48,756 nucleotides of DNA from Acidimicrobiaceae bacterium (GTDB taxonomy: Bacteria > Actinomycetota > Acidimicrobiia > Acidimicrobiales > Poriferisodalaceae), in assembly GCA_002722565.1 (NCBI GenBank), contig PBMG01000006.1:1-48756 (forward strand), read 5' to 3'. The number at the start of each line of letters is the position of its first letter. Position 1 is the first letter of the stretch. A program made the translations under genes and the position numbers. The notes below the pieces were generated by a model. It saw nothing but the letters and a program-made list of their open reading frames with translations, had not been told where the DNA came from and searched no databases. Below are positions 23,300 through 32,516 of the stretch, piece after piece.

Positions 23300-24622
23300 T
23301 TGCTCGGAAGTATGCGCAACATCTTTCGTGTTCCAGATCTTCGAATGAAGATTCTGTTCACCATAGCCATTCTGGGTGCCTACCGACTTGGCTCCCAAGT
23401 TCCAGTACCCGGAATCGATTTTGACGCGATTTTGTCGCTACGAGAAGAAGCAGACCAAACAGGTGGCGTTCTCGCCCTACTCAATCTCTTCTCCGGTGGC
23501 GCCCTAACTAACTTCGCCATCTTCGCCCTCGGCATCATGCCGTACATCACGGCATCGATCATTATCCAAATCTTGACAGTTGCTATTCCTCGTCTGGAAC
23601 AACTTCAACAACAAGGCGCGGTAGGCCAGAAAAAAATCACCCAGTACACCCGATACCTAACGTTGGCTATCGCGTTCATTCAGGCGACTGGTATCACATT
23701 CATCTTCGGACGCGGTCAGGGAACAGCACTCGGTAATACAAGCGCAGTAATTGTGATCCCCGATTTTACTTTCCCCCGCGTGGCGTTAGTCATCCTTTCG
23801 CTAACCGCTGGTACAGCACTACTTATGTGGATGGGTGAACTCATCAGTCAACGAGGCGTAGGAAACGGGATGTCGCTTCTCATCTTCGCCTCAGTCGTAT
23901 CGACAATTCCCTTTGACGGAGCTCGTTTACGAGCTGTCGAGGGGAACTTCTACTTAGGCGCTGCCATTGTGGTTGCGATCGCAATGATGGTCGCGATCGT
24001 GTTCATTGAACAGGGGCAACGCCGGATACCAGTGCAATTTTCCAAGCGCCAAGTAGGACGGAAAATGTATGGCGGACAAAACACATACATCCCTTTAAAG
24101 GTGAACCAATCCGGTGTCATCCCAGTCATCTTCGCTAGCTCAATTCTTTTCTTGCCGGTTCTCCTATCGAACGTGGCAAATTGGGGATGGTTGCAAACGT
24201 TCGTAAACGACTATCTCACCCAACCCGACAGCATTGTCTACATTCTCTTCTTCGGCATGCTGATTGTTGGTTTCGCATACTTCTATACAACGATTTCTTT
24301 CGACCCCGTGCGTCAAGCGGACAATATTCGGAAGCAGGGAGGCTTCATTCCAGGAGTACGTCCTGGACCCCAAACCGAGCGATACCTCGGCAAAATTCTT
24401 AACCGTATTACCTTGCCGGGCGCCCTCTTCATAGCGTTCGTAGCGCTCATCCCCACAGTCCTGCTCTCTGTCACAAGCGACCTAGGAGCGATGGGTGGTG
24501 GTGGTGCCTCGATCGGATTTGGAGGCGTGTCGATACTTATTGCTGCGGGCGTCGCTCTCGAAACTATGAAACAAGTAGATAGCCAGTTGCTCCAACGCAA
24601 CTACGAAGGCTTTCTTAAGTAG
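23300..24622 (+). CDS. secY: Preprotein translocase subunit SecY
   Basis: SecY is the channel of the Sec translocon in the cytoplasmic membrane. The 440-residue protein has ten hydrophobic segments. Recognisable parts are FRVPDLRMKILFTIAILGAY at the N-terminus, the plug/TM2 region LLNLFSGGALTNFAIFALG, GELISQRGVGNGMSLLIFAS, and the cytosolic segment FIPGVRPGPQTERYLGKILN. The TTG start at 23300 gives the family N-terminus and has GGGG upstream; ATG at 23312 is an alternative. It sits at the end of the spc cluster before adk, the normal position. Confidence 0.97.
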   Translation: MLGSMRNIFRVPDLRMKILFTIAILGAYRLGSQVPVPGIDFDAILSLREEADQTGGVLALLNLFSGGALTNFAIFALGIMPYITASIIIQILTVAIPRLEQLQQQGAVGQKKITQYTRYLTLAIAFIQATGITFIFGRGQGTALGNTSAVIVIPDFTFPRVALVILSLTAGTALLMWMGELISQRGVGNGMSLLIFASVVSTIPFDGARLRAVEGNFYLGAAIVVAIAMMVAIVFIEQGQRRIPVQFSKRQVGRKMYGGQNTYIPLKVNQSGVIPVIFASSILFLPVLLSNVANWGWLQTFVNDYLTQPDSIVYILFFGMLIVGFAYFYTTISFDPVRQADNIRKQGGFIPGVRPGPQTERYLGKILNRITLPGALFIAFVALIPTVLLSVTSDLGAMGGGGASIGFGGVSILIAAGVALETMKQVDSQLLQRNYEGFLK

Positions 24623-24636
24623 CCGAGGAAGAAATA

Positions 24637-25191
24637 ATGACTCGACTCGTGATTCTAGGAAAACAAGGAGCCGGTAAAGGCACCCAATGCGCATTCTTAG
24701 TCGACCATTTTGGGATACCTCATATCTCAACCGGCGACATGCTCCGTGCTGCGGTGGCTGAAGGCACTGAATTAGGTCTCCAAGCAAAAGCGATTATGGA
24801 GGCCGGTGACTTAGTTTCAGACGAGCTGATTCTTGGAATCGTTAAAGAACGCCTAAATCAACCAGACGCGCAAAATGGATTTCTGTTAGATGGATTCCCT
24901 CGAACCGACGCTCAAGCACAAGGACTTGTGGAGATGCTCGCCCCTCAGGGCATAGACGCCGCCATCGATATCGAAGTACCCGATGACGTAGTTACCCAAA
25001 GAATGCTTGCCCGCGGCCGCGACGATGACACACCAGAAGCAATAGAACGTCGACTGCACCTTTACCAAGAAGAAACAGCACCCCTGCTGAGTTTCTTCTC
25101 TTCTCGAGGGGTTCTGACCGCCGTAGACGGCCTAGGGACTGAACAAGAAGTTAAGAGCCGCATTATTGATGCGATCGAAAGTCGGCACTGA
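24637..25191 (+). CDS. adk: Adenylate kinase
   Basis: Adenylate kinase equilibrates AMP and ATP with ADP. The 184-residue protein is the short form without the inserted LID domain. It shows the P-loop GKQGAGKGTQ, the AMP-binding STGDMLRAAV, DGFPRTDAQAQG and the arginine segment RGRDDDTPEAIERRL. The P-loop Lys and the arginines are present. It starts 14 bases after secY behind CCGAGGAAG. The genes that usually follow adk in Actinobacteria, map and infA, are not here. Confidence 0.97.
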   Translation: MTRLVILGKQGAGKGTQCAFLVDHFGIPHISTGDMLRAAVAEGTELGLQAKAIMEAGDLVSDELILGIVKERLNQPDAQNGFLLDGFPRTDAQAQGLVEMLAPQGIDAAIDIEVPDDVVTQRMLARGRDDDTPEAIERRLHLYQEETAPLLSFFSSRGVLTAVDGLGTEQEVKSRIIDAIESRH

Positions 25192-25193
25192 GT

Positions 25194-25337
25194 ATGTCGT
25201 TGAGATTGGTGCCTGAGTCCACTCCCGGTATGCTCTTTCTTCGGCTTGTTGGTCGATTCAACGAAGCCACTTCCGCAATTGGTCGCAATTTGGGTGTTCT
25301 CTTTGCCTCGCGACCCCAGCACCAGGTATTCAAATGA
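25194..25337 (+). CDS. Possible small protein between adk and rpmJ
   Basis: A 47-codon frame starts with ATG two bases after the adk stop and ends in an ATGA overlap with rpmJ. The product reads [20 protein letters not shown] and continues [28 protein letters not shown] recognise no family. The exact fit into the gap and coupling to rpmJ argue for it; the lack of a clear ribosome-binding site and the short length, at which an open frame is not rare by chance, argue against. No infA-like sequence is visible in this gap. Confidence 0.25.
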   Translation: MSLRLVPESTPGMLFLRLVGRFNEATSAIGRNLGVLFASRPQHQVFK

Positions 25338-25447
25338 AGGTCCGCCCTAGCGTTAAAAAGATCTGTGATAAGTGCCGAGTTATTCGGCGTCATGGTCGTA
25401 TACGCGTGATCTGTTCCAACCCACGTCACAAGCAGCGGCAGGGATAG
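25334..25447 (+). CDS. rpmJ: Ribosomal protein L36
   Basis: L36 is the smallest 50S protein. The 37-residue product, [20 protein letters not shown] then [17 protein letters not shown], is an exact fit to the zinc-binding form, with CxxC, a third cysteine and a histidine. There is no strong ribosome-binding site. It precedes rpsM as usual, but without infA in front. Confidence 0.96.
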   Translation: MKVRPSVKKICDKCRVIRRHGRIRVICSNPRHKQRQG

Positions 25448-25460
25448 GAGTTTCTGAACT

Positions 25461-25838
25461 ATGGCCCGTATCGCAGGTGTTGATATTCCGAGAGAAAAAC
25501 GAGTTGAAGTTGCCCTTACGTATATATACGGAGTTGGGCGGACTCGATCAGCAGATATATGTGAGGCGCTCAACATTGGTCGAGCCACTCGAGTTCGAGA
25601 TCTAACCGATGAAGAAGTCGTCAAAGTACGAAACTTCATAGATGAGAACTACACCGTCGAAGGTGATCTTCGTCGAGATGTAGCTCAAGACATAAAACGA
25701 AAAATTGAAATTGGCTGTTTCCAAGGCATTCGCCACCGACGAGGTCTACCGGTGAGAGGGCAAAGAACCCACACCAATGCTCGTACCCGAAAGGGTCCAC
25801 GCAAGACTGTTGCGGGTAAGAAGAAGGTCCTCAAGTGA
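25461..25838 (+). CDS. rpsM: Ribosomal protein S13
   Basis: S13 in the 30S head contacts P-site tRNA and forms an intersubunit bridge. The 125-residue product begins [20 protein letters not shown] and contains [32 protein letters not shown] and a basic C-terminus [16 protein letters not shown] overlapping the rpmJ stop precedes the ATG by about ten bases. Normal length for Actinobacteria. Confidence 0.97.
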   Translation: MARIAGVDIPREKRVEVALTYIYGVGRTRSADICEALNIGRATRVRDLTDEEVVKVRNFIDENYTVEGDLRRDVAQDIKRKIEIGCFQGIRHRRGLPVRGQRTHTNARTRKGPRKTVAGKKKVLK

Positions 25839-25870
25839 TCGCCTACAAAGAAAAAGACTGAAAGAAGAAT

Positions 25871-26269
25871 ATGGCGGATCCTCAACCAGCAGCACGGCGG
25901 CCGCGCCGGAAAGAACGCAAGAACGTCGGCCACGGTGTCGCGCACATTAAAAGTTCGTTTAACAACACCATCATCAGTTTTAGTGACCAAAAAGGAAATG
26001 TGGTTTCTTGGGCTTCTGCTGGCAACGTCGGATTTAAAGGTTCACGGAAATCAACCCCATTTGCGGCGCAACAAGCAGCGGAAGAAGCTGCCCGCAAAGC
26101 TATGGAACATGGTGTTCGTCGAGTTGATGTGCAAGTGAAGGGCCCCGGTTCAGGACGCGAGACAGCGATTCGATCGATTCAGAACACTGGTATCGAAATT
26201 ACTGGCATCAAAGACATGACGCCGGTGCCACACAACGGATGTCGACCACCTAAGCGACGGAGGGTCTGA
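25871..26269 (+). CDS. rpsK: Ribosomal protein S11
   Basis: S11 is part of the 30S platform and lines the E-site mRNA path. The 132-residue product contains [40 protein letters not shown] and the C-terminal [17 protein letters not shown]. The N-terminus is basic and Pro/Ala-rich. A purine-rich stretch GAAAGAAG precedes the ATG. rpsD follows after three bases. Confidence 0.97.
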   Translation: MADPQPAARRPRRKERKNVGHGVAHIKSSFNNTIISFSDQKGNVVSWASAGNVGFKGSRKSTPFAAQQAAEEAARKAMEHGVRRVDVQVKGPGSGRETAIRSIQNTGIEITGIKDMTPVPHNGCRPPKRRRV

Positions 26270-26272
26270 CTG

Positions 26273-26890
26273 ATGGCACGCTACACAGGGCCTAAGGCGC
26301 GTGTTTCGCGACGTTTAGGGATCAACGTATGGGGCACGTCCGGTGAGACTAAGGCGCTGGACAGGCGACCGTACCCGCCAGGTGAACACGGCCGTGGTCG
26401 TAGACGCAGCCAGAATTCTGAGTTCCTTGTTCAGTTGCAAGAAAAACAGAAAGCGCGTTTTACTTACGGTATTACTGAAAAACAGTTCCGCAATACATAC
26501 GACGAAGCGGCAAGACAACGAGGAGTGACTGGTGAAAACCTTTTGCGCCTTCTCGAGCTCCGACTCGACAACGTTGTGTATCGAGCAGGTTGGGCAGCTA
26601 CCCGCCCTCAAGCTCGGCAGTTCGTAAGTCACGGACATATAAATGTCAACGGTCGACGGGTCAATGTGCCCAGCTTCCGTGCCCGTAAAGGTGATGTGAT
26701 CGAGTTACGACCTAAGGCTCGTGAAATGGTCACCATCCGATGGAATCTCGACGTCCTCGATCGTGCTGCTCCGATGTGGCTCGACGCTGGCGACAATGGC
26801 CAACAGGTCACTGTTCGAGAGGTTCCGAACCGCGAACAAATCGAAATCCCAGTTCGTGAGCAACTCATCGTTGAGTTGTACAGCAAGTAA
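26273..26890 (+). CDS. rpsD: Ribosomal protein S4
   Basis: S4 initiates assembly of the 30S body and affects decoding accuracy. The 205-residue protein starts [20 protein letters not shown] without the N-terminal zinc cysteines of the C+ form. It has the S4 RNA-binding domain with [20 protein letters not shown] and [20 protein letters not shown]. The C-terminus [15 protein letters not shown] is standard. In some bacteria S4 represses the alpha operon; no S4 target was identified here. Confidence 0.97.
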   Translation: MARYTGPKARVSRRLGINVWGTSGETKALDRRPYPPGEHGRGRRRSQNSEFLVQLQEKQKARFTYGITEKQFRNTYDEAARQRGVTGENLLRLLELRLDNVVYRAGWAATRPQARQFVSHGHINVNGRRVNVPSFRARKGDVIELRPKAREMVTIRWNLDVLDRAAPMWLDAGDNGQQVTVREVPNREQIEIPVREQLIVELYSK

Positions 26891-26916
26891 TCCACCCCTG
26901 GCCCAATGGAGATATT

Positions 26917-27879
26917 GTGAGCATGCTCACCATGCAGCGCCCAACAGTTGAAGCCCTCGGAGACGAGCAAGACAATCGGCAGCGATTTGCTATCGGTCCT
27001 CTTGAACCAGGTTTCGGTCACACAATTGGCAATTCCCTGCGACGCACGCTGCTGTCGTCAGTGCCTGGTGCGGCTATTACTCAAGTCAAATTCGACGGAG
27101 AAGCGGCTCTGCATGAGTTCGCGACCATTGATGGCGTAGTCGAAGATGTCACTGACCTCATCCTCAACCTGAAAGACATCGTCTTGATTTGCCACAGTGA
27201 CGAACCTGTAGCAGTTCGACTTGATGCCTCAGGACCTTGTGACCTCACTGCCGGTGATGTCGACTGGGGAACTGACGTTGAATGCGTTAACCCGGATCTT
27301 CATATAGCTACCTTGAGTAACGATGGGCGCCTCGCCGTCGATATCACTGTCCAAGACGGACGCGGATATCTTTCATCTGAAACTCAAGACAGCACGTCAA
27401 CTATTGGTGTCATTCCCATCGATGCACTGTTTAGCCCCGTGCGACGAGTAGCTATAGAGGTAGAGCCAGTCAGAGTTGAACAATCAACAAATTATGATCG
27501 GTTGATACTCGATATTGACACTGACGGCGCTATGACTCCCAGAGACGCGCTTGCTTCAGCTGGAGATACATTGGCCAGCCTAATTGGGCTTATAGCTGAA
27601 CTGAGCGAGGAGCCTCTTGGGTTAGAGATTCAGGAAATCGCTATTGTCGAAACCTCCTCACCTGAGCTCGAACTACCGATTGAAGATCTAGATTTGAGCG
27701 AGAGGCCAAGAAACTGCCTCAAGCGAGGCCAAGTCAACAGCATTGGTGAACTCCTCGAAAAGAGCATCGATGACTTGATGGCGATCACGAACTTCGGTCA
27801 AAAATCACTTGACGAGGTCGTTCAAAAACTTGATGAGCGTGGACTAGCCCTCAAAGGCATGACCCCGTCGGTCCAATAG
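26917..27879 (+). CDS. rpoA: DNA-directed RNA polymerase subunit alpha
   Basis: The alpha subunit dimerises to start RNA polymerase assembly and contacts activators and UP elements. The 320-residue protein has the N-terminal domain with [20 protein letters not shown] and a C-terminal domain with [20 protein letters not shown] and [19 protein letters not shown]. The GTG at 26917 is chosen since GGAG lies six bases upstream. It lies between rpsD and rplQ as in most bacteria. Confidence 0.98.
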   Translation: MSMLTMQRPTVEALGDEQDNRQRFAIGPLEPGFGHTIGNSLRRTLLSSVPGAAITQVKFDGEAALHEFATIDGVVEDVTDLILNLKDIVLICHSDEPVAVRLDASGPCDLTAGDVDWGTDVECVNPDLHIATLSNDGRLAVDITVQDGRGYLSSETQDSTSTIGVIPIDALFSPVRRVAIEVEPVRVEQSTNYDRLILDIDTDGAMTPRDALASAGDTLASLIGLIAELSEEPLGLEIQEIAIVETSSPELELPIEDLDLSERPRNCLKRGQVNSIGELLEKSIDDLMAITNFGQKSLDEVVQKLDERGLALKGMTPSVQ

Positions 27880-27889
27880 GAGCACCCTG

Positions 27890-28258
27890 ATGCCAACCCC
27901 GAAAAAGGGCCGCCGACTAGGCGGTAGCTCAAGTCACCAACGATCAATGATGGCCAACTTAGCTGCGTCTTTGTTTGCAGCGGAAGCCATCGAAACAACA
28001 GAAGCTAAAGCCAAAGCTCTTCGCCCTTACGCTGAAAAACTGATTACGAAAGCCAAAAAGGCGAGCGCTGGATCCAATAGCTTGCATCGGCATCGTCAAC
28101 TTGTATCACGCCTAAACGGAGATCAAGAGATGGCGCAGAAGTTGGTGGACGAGATTGGGCCCCGGTACGAAGACCGACCTGGCGGATATACCCGAATCCT
28201 GAAATTGGGTCCCCGTAGCGGTGATAACGCCCCCATGGCACTTATCGAATTGGTCTAA
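27890..28258 (+). CDS. rplQ: Ribosomal protein L17
   Basis: L17 lies near the tunnel exit of the 50S. The 122-residue product begins [20 protein letters not shown] and contains [34 protein letters not shown] and a hydrophobic end MALIELV. AGGAG overlapping the rpoA stop serves as ribosome-binding site. This ends the alpha cluster; the next ribosomal genes, rplM and rpsI, lie about 3.4 kb downstream. Confidence 0.97.
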   Translation: MPTPKKGRRLGGSSSHQRSMMANLAASLFAAEAIETTEAKAKALRPYAEKLITKAKKASAGSNSLHRHRQLVSRLNGDQEMAQKLVDEIGPRYEDRPGGYTRILKLGPRSGDNAPMALIELV

Positions 28259-28279
28259 GCCGACGCGTAGAATTCGGCC

Positions 28280-28975
28280 ATGCCGGAATTACTTGAGCTA
28301 GCTACTCTTCGAGAGTTCGATACCCCGACCATTTGTAATGCGATAGAAGTCATTGCCCCCGAGCGGCGGCTCGAAGGTTTCACAACGAGGCCGTTTATTT
28401 GCCATGACCCGTCTTTACCTCCGATGGTTGGATACGCGCGGACAGCAAAGATTATGGCGACCCAACCGTCGGGTAGAAGCAAACCCGACGATCTAGAGAC
28501 CCGAATCGGCTATTTTCGCCACATAGCAGAACCACCAGCACCGACAGTGACGGTGATAGAAGACATTGATGATCCAGTCGGGTTTGGAGCCCACTGGGGT
28601 GAGGTAAACAGCAACCTCCACAAAGGCCTTGGATCAGTTGGGGTAGTGACAAACGGCTCGATACGAGACGTTGACATGTGGGCTGAAGGATTCGGTGCCT
28701 TAGCAGGTTCTTTGAGCCCATCTCATGGGTGGGTGCATGTCGTCGAATATGGGTCCCCAGTTGAAGTTCATGGAATGGCTGTACTCCCAGGTGACATCAT
28801 TCACGCCGACTGTCATGGTGCAGTTGTGGTCCCCGAGGCAGCAGTGTCAGTCATTAAAGACACGGTGGAGCGTCTCGAAAAAGCAGAAGCGCGAGTGATT
28901 AGGCCATCGCAGCAACCAGGGTTCGATATCGAGGAGCTCATAACCATTCTCGATCCTGAAGGCAGAGATCATTAA
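28280..28975 (+). CDS. RraA-like / 4-hydroxy-4-methyl-2-oxoglutarate aldolase family protein
   Basis: The 231-residue protein resembles the RraA fold family, which includes HMG/CHA-type class II aldolases, oxaloacetate decarboxylases and the RNase E inhibitor RraA. Family marks are TPTICNAIE near the N-terminus, KGLGSVGVVTNGSIRDVD (R129 and D130 correspond to the conserved Arg-Asp) and VLPGDIIHADCHGAVVVP. The usual GE motif before the helix appears as HWGEVNSN. Aldolase or decarboxylase activity is more likely than RNase regulation, because the arginine-aspartate site is present; the substrate is unknown. It starts 21 bases after rplQ and converges on the minus-strand gene with five bases between stops. 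Confidence 0.75.
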   Translation: MPELLELATLREFDTPTICNAIEVIAPERRLEGFTTRPFICHDPSLPPMVGYARTAKIMATQPSGRSKPDDLETRIGYFRHIAEPPAPTVTVIEDIDDPVGFGAHWGEVNSNLHKGLGSVGVVTNGSIRDVDMWAEGFGALAGSLSPSHGWVHVVEYGSPVEVHGMAVLPGDIIHADCHGAVVVPEAAVSVIKDTVERLEKAEARVIRPSQQPGFDIEELITILDPEGRDH

Positions 28976-28980
28976 CTGCT

Positions 28981-30690
28981 TTATTTAGATGCTGTTACCG
29001 GGTCGGTATCTCGACCAGAGCGAAGCAATGTTCCAGGTCTAGCGTCAGTGAACTGCCCATCACGGACCGCCTGTTCACCGTTGATGAAGACATGATGGAC
29101 GCCTATAGCTTCGCTATACAAACGCCACGCACCTCCAGGAAGGTCTTCGCGGACCTCAATCTCTGCTGGAGCAACTTTTTCGGGATCAAAAATAACTAGA
29201 TCTGCGCACCAGCCCTCTTCAATTCGGCCGCGATCCTTTAATCCGTATAGACGAGCCGGAACATCAGTGAGCTTTTGGACGGCGCTTTCGAGAGTCAAGA
29301 GGTCCCGATCTCGAGCTGCCGCCAAGAGATAGGTCGAATAGTTAAAGGTCGCCAGAAAATCTAAATGAGCACCCGCATCTGATGCCCCAATCAGACAACG
29401 CTCGTCATTCCACAGTTCCTGTCGCAGAGCCCAAGACTCTTCGTTGTCGCCAGCTGCTGGTGGGTACAGACCAGTTTTGAGGTCATCCTCAACGACGATT
29501 TCACACAATGCTTCCCAAGGCGTTTGGCCCAGTTCCTCAGCGATATCACCAATGGTGCGACCTTCGAGATGCTTTAAGCCCTGTTTAGAAACTTCTCCGA
29601 CGGTGAGACGTTCCCACCGGGCGACGCCACGGAAAGCGCTCGGCTTTTGAGCATCTTCATTTAATTTGTTGCGACGGTCCGGGTCTGACAGCAACGCCAA
29701 CTTTTCGTCGCTTGATAGAGCCATAGGTTCTCTCCAACCGTGCAAAGTGTCGAGTAAGAAACCACTCTCGAAACACAATCTGCTTTCGGCTGGCATGGGT
29801 GCGGTGAGCGCAATTACACGGCCGCCCTGCTGAGCAGCGAAATTTGAAGCTTGCAACTTTTCTTCGATGAGGTCAGCTTGCCGAGCATTGACGAAAATCA
29901 CGTTCCAGTTAAGAGGCTTGTCCGCCGCAACAGACATGTCAGTCAGTAACTGGTAGACCTCATTGTCGAATCGTTCGATAGTTGGTATGAACTCAAGAGC
30001 TACGGCTGGAGTGTCTTTCAACACAGCGCACAGTTCAACGAGTTCTCTTTGCGAAGCGTGACGAGACGGAACAGCGTCACCGTCTGCGTCGTTATGTGTT
30101 TTTGCCCAAGACGAGCTAAACCCCAGCCCACCGGCTTCGATGCTTTCCGCCAGCAGGTCCTTCATTGCTTGTAATTCATCGTCAGACGCGAATTCACCTA
30201 CCGATCGTTCACCCATCACAGTGCGACGTAATGCGCTATGTCCGACAAGAAATCCTGCATTGGGCATCAAGCTGCCATCGATGGCGTCAAGGTATTCGCC
30301 AAAGGTACGCCAATTCCATGGAACTCCTTGTTGAAGAGAAGTCAGGGGCATGCCCTCGACCCTTGCCAACATCTGCATCATGTAGTCGCCATGCTCCGGT
30401 TCTAAAGGAGCGATGGTAAAGCCACAATTACCGCTGATAACAGTGGTCACACCATGTAAAGGAGATGGAGACAAGGTTGTGTCCCAGAAGACCTGAGCAT
30501 CAAAGTGGGTATGAACATCCACAAACCCTGGTGCGACTACCAGACCTTCAGCATCAACCTCGCTGATGCCGCTCTCCGAAACTTTGCCAACAGCGACTAT
30601 ACGTCCATCTTTTACAGCCACGTCAACAATCCGGCCCGGTGCACCCGTGCCATCAACTACAAGACCGTTTCTAATAACAACATCAAACAT
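28981..30690 (-). CDS. Amidohydrolase of the N-acyl-D-amino-acid deacylase type
   Basis: This is the only minus-strand gene. The 569-residue protein has the composite amidohydrolase fold: a beta-sandwich start MFDVVIRNGLVVDGTGAPGR, the metal motif VDVHTHFD (H60, H62), GNCGF with C89 as in D-aminoacylase, a late SDAGAH aspartate, and ADLVIFDPEK at the end. I cannot see the HxRxE-type segment that supplies further zinc histidines in characterised D-aminoacylases; that region reads ALEFIPTI and LNWNVIFV. Substrate is therefore open: N-acyl-D-amino acids, or another cyclic amide. It is divergent from truA with 40 bases between starts and convergent with the RraA-like gene. Confidence 0.8.
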   Translation of the reverse strand: MFDVVIRNGLVVDGTGAPGRIVDVAVKDGRIVAVGKVSESGISEVDAEGLVVAPGFVDVHTHFDAQVFWDTTLSPSPLHGVTTVISGNCGFTIAPLEPEHGDYMMQMLARVEGMPLTSLQQGVPWNWRTFGEYLDAIDGSLMPNAGFLVGHSALRRTVMGERSVGEFASDDELQAMKDLLAESIEAGGLGFSSSWAKTHNDADGDAVPSRHASQRELVELCAVLKDTPAVALEFIPTIERFDNEVYQLLTDMSVAADKPLNWNVIFVNARQADLIEEKLQASNFAAQQGGRVIALTAPMPAESRLCFESGFLLDTLHGWREPMALSSDEKLALLSDPDRRNKLNEDAQKPSAFRGVARWERLTVGEVSKQGLKHLEGRTIGDIAEELGQTPWEALCEIVVEDDLKTGLYPPAAGDNEESWALRQELWNDERCLIGASDAGAHLDFLATFNYSTYLLAAARDRDLLTLESAVQKLTDVPARLYGLKDRGRIEEGWCADLVIFDPEKVAPAEIEVREDLPGGAWRLYSEAIGVHHVFINGEQAVRDGQFTDARPGTLLRSGRDTDPVTASK

Positions 30691-30730
30691 CTTTACCCTC
30701 CAACACCAATATGAAACTACCTTCCTAGTA

Positions 30731-31501
30731 GTGACCTTTGCCCAAACTGTGAGAATCGACCTTGCCTACAAGGGAACCCACTTTCGGGGTTTCGCTGAGA
30801 ACCCCGGTGTTCGGACAGTCGGCGGGGAACTCCGAAGCGCCCTAGAACAAATACTTGGTGAAACCGTTGAACTAACAGTCGCGGGTCGAACAGATGCTGG
30901 TGTTCACGCGACAGCGCAAGTCGTATCTTTTCGAACCGATAGCTCACGGCTTAATTGTGAACGTCTAGTAACTGCACTCAACAGCATATGTAGCCCTGAT
31001 ATACGGGTGCACGCAGTGACAGCAGTAACCGATGATTTCAACGCCCGTTTCTCGGCAACTGAACGGATGTATCACTACGCCATTCTGAACGCACCCCAAG
31101 CTGACCCACTACGCGCTGACCTTGAATGGCATATACCAGACCCGCTCAATCTTGATGCAATGAACCAAGCTGGGAGTTTGTTCTTAGGAGAACACGACTT
31201 TACGTCTTTTTGCCGAAGACCCAAAGGGCAACCTGAATCCTCGATGATCAGAAGAATCCGGTCAGCAAAGTGGGTGCCAGACACCCATGAACGAATGCAT
31301 TTTGAAATATCGGCGAATGCATTCTGTCACCAAATGGTTAGGTCGTTGACAGGGTTTTGTGTCGCCGTCGGCTCAGGAAAGTGGGACGCCCAAACGTTCG
31401 AAGCTGTTCTAAAAGCTAAAGATAGGTCCGCCGCACCGCCCATAGCGCCCCCTCATGGACTGGTGTTGAAGCAGGTGACATACGGAAAAGTTGATCAGTA
31501 G
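30731..31501 (+). CDS. truA: tRNA pseudouridine(38-40) synthase TruA
   Basis: TruA converts uridines 38-40 of the anticodon arm to pseudouridine. The protein, 256 residues from the GTG at 30731, contains VRIDLAYKGTHFRGFAENPG, the catalytic motif GRTDAGVHA (D55) and FCHQMVRSLTGFCVAVGSG. GTG at 30752 is an alternative that also fits the family N-terminus; neither has a ribosome-binding site, so a short-leader or leaderless message is possible. The open frame extends further upstream but into the divergent gene. It normally sits next to rplQ or rplM in Actinobacteria. Confidence 0.95.
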   Translation: MTFAQTVRIDLAYKGTHFRGFAENPGVRTVGGELRSALEQILGETVELTVAGRTDAGVHATAQVVSFRTDSSRLNCERLVTALNSICSPDIRVHAVTAVTDDFNARFSATERMYHYAILNAPQADPLRADLEWHIPDPLNLDAMNQAGSLFLGEHDFTSFCRRPKGQPESSMIRRIRSAKWVPDTHERMHFEISANAFCHQMVRSLTGFCVAVGSGKWDAQTFEAVLKAKDRSAAPPIAPPHGLVLKQVTYGKVDQ

Positions 31502-31580
31502 GATCGATAAACACGAAATCACTCGTTGTTGACGTTTGTCGTTTCACCCAACGACCCGTAGCCTTAATCCCCGGCCTCAT

Positions 31581-31614
31581 CATGTTTGTGTTGGGCCATC
31601 CCCAAACAAAGATG
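31581..31614 (+). promoter_or_regulatory. Strong hairpin in rplM leader
   Basis: TTTGT-G-TTGGG (31585-31595) pairs with CCCAA-ACAAA (31601-31610) as ten base pairs with one bulged G and a five-base loop. CAT and ATG extend the stem beyond a G-G mismatch. The hairpin ends 29 bases before the rplM GTG and has no T-tract, so it is better read as a leader structure than a terminator. The remainder of the 142-base truA-rplM spacer holds a TTGACG at 31529 without a well-spaced -10. Confidence 0.45.
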
Positions 31615-31643
31615 TTCCCGAAGACTCGAGAGGTTGACGCATA

Positions 31644-32093
31644 GTGCGTACCTATTCCCCCAAAGCCAGCGAAATCCAACGTCAGTGGTTTGTTGTGGAT
31701 GCTGAGAACTTGGTCCTCGGCCGAATGGCTACTGAGGTAGCCCGCATTCTCCGAGGAAAACATAAGCCAACCTTCGCCCCGCATTTGGACTGTGGCGACC
31801 ACGTCATCATCCTGAATGCAGCCAAAGTTGTTCTCACGAACGAAAAAGCTGAAAAGAAGCTTGTTCATCGTCACTCCGGATACCCAGGTGGCTTGAAGAC
31901 ACAAACCTATGCTGACCTTCTTGAACAACAACCCGAAGATGCGATTCGTCGGACCATTAAGGGAATGCTCCCAAGCAACCGTCTTGGTGCTCAGATGTTG
32001 ACCAAACTAAAAGTGTATGCGGGTGCAGAACACCCACACGATGCCCAGAAACCAGAAGTCCTGACATTAGAAAAAGCCGTAGCGAAAGCCTGA
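31644..32093 (+). CDS. rplM: Ribosomal protein L13
   Basis: L13 is an early 23S rRNA-binding protein. The 149-residue product begins [20 protein letters not shown] and contains [38 protein letters not shown] and [15 protein letters not shown]. The GTG at 31644 gives the normal actinobacterial N-terminus. rpsI follows after 13 bases, the conserved pair. Confidence 0.97.
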   Translation: MRTYSPKASEIQRQWFVVDAENLVLGRMATEVARILRGKHKPTFAPHLDCGDHVIILNAAKVVLTNEKAEKKLVHRHSGYPGGLKTQTYADLLEQQPEDAIRRTIKGMLPSNRLGAQMLTKLKVYAGAEHPHDAQKPEVLTLEKAVAKA

Positions 32094-32106
32094 GATTAAA
32101 AAATAA

Positions 32107-32499
32107 ATGACTGCTCCACTGACCCAAACAACAGGTAGACGCAAAGAAGCCGTCGCCCGCGTACGACTTCGCCCAGGTACCGGCGTAATTACATGCAACA
32201 AGCGAACCTTCGACGACTATTTCACTTCCTCGGTCCACCGCCTGTTGGTCACCGAACCCCTTCGCCTTATCGAACAGCTTGAGGCATACGACATTGATGC
32301 CACGCTCGACGGAGGAGGCCCAGCAGGGCAAGCAGGAGCTCTTCGACTAGGAATAGCCAGGGCTCTAATAGAACTAGACCCAGAACAACGACCTGTTCTG
32401 AAAGCCGCAGGATTGTTAACTCGAGATGCTCGAGCTAAAGAGAGCAAGAAGTACGGCCTTAAAAAGGCTCGTAAGGCACCGCAGTACTCCAAGCGGTAA
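32107..32499 (+). CDS. rpsI: Ribosomal protein S9
   Basis: S9 reaches into the P site with its C-terminal tail. The 130-residue product contains [40 protein letters not shown] and the basic end [17 protein letters not shown] whose last residues contact P-site tRNA. Length is normal. glmM starts 17 bases later behind AAAGGAG. Confidence 0.97.
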   Translation: MTAPLTQTTGRRKEAVARVRLRPGTGVITCNKRTFDDYFTSSVHRLLVTEPLRLIEQLEAYDIDATLDGGGPAGQAGALRLGIARALIELDPEQRPVLKAAGLLTRDARAKESKKYGLKKARKAPQYSKR

Positions 32500-32516
32500 A
32501 TCTCAAAGGAGTCGAG

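Noticed and set aside
30566-30730. Upstream extension of the truA frame giving a 311-residue product
   Set aside because: The extra 55 residues overlap the start of the divergent amidohydrolase gene, do not resemble TruA, and the family N-terminus begins only after 30731.
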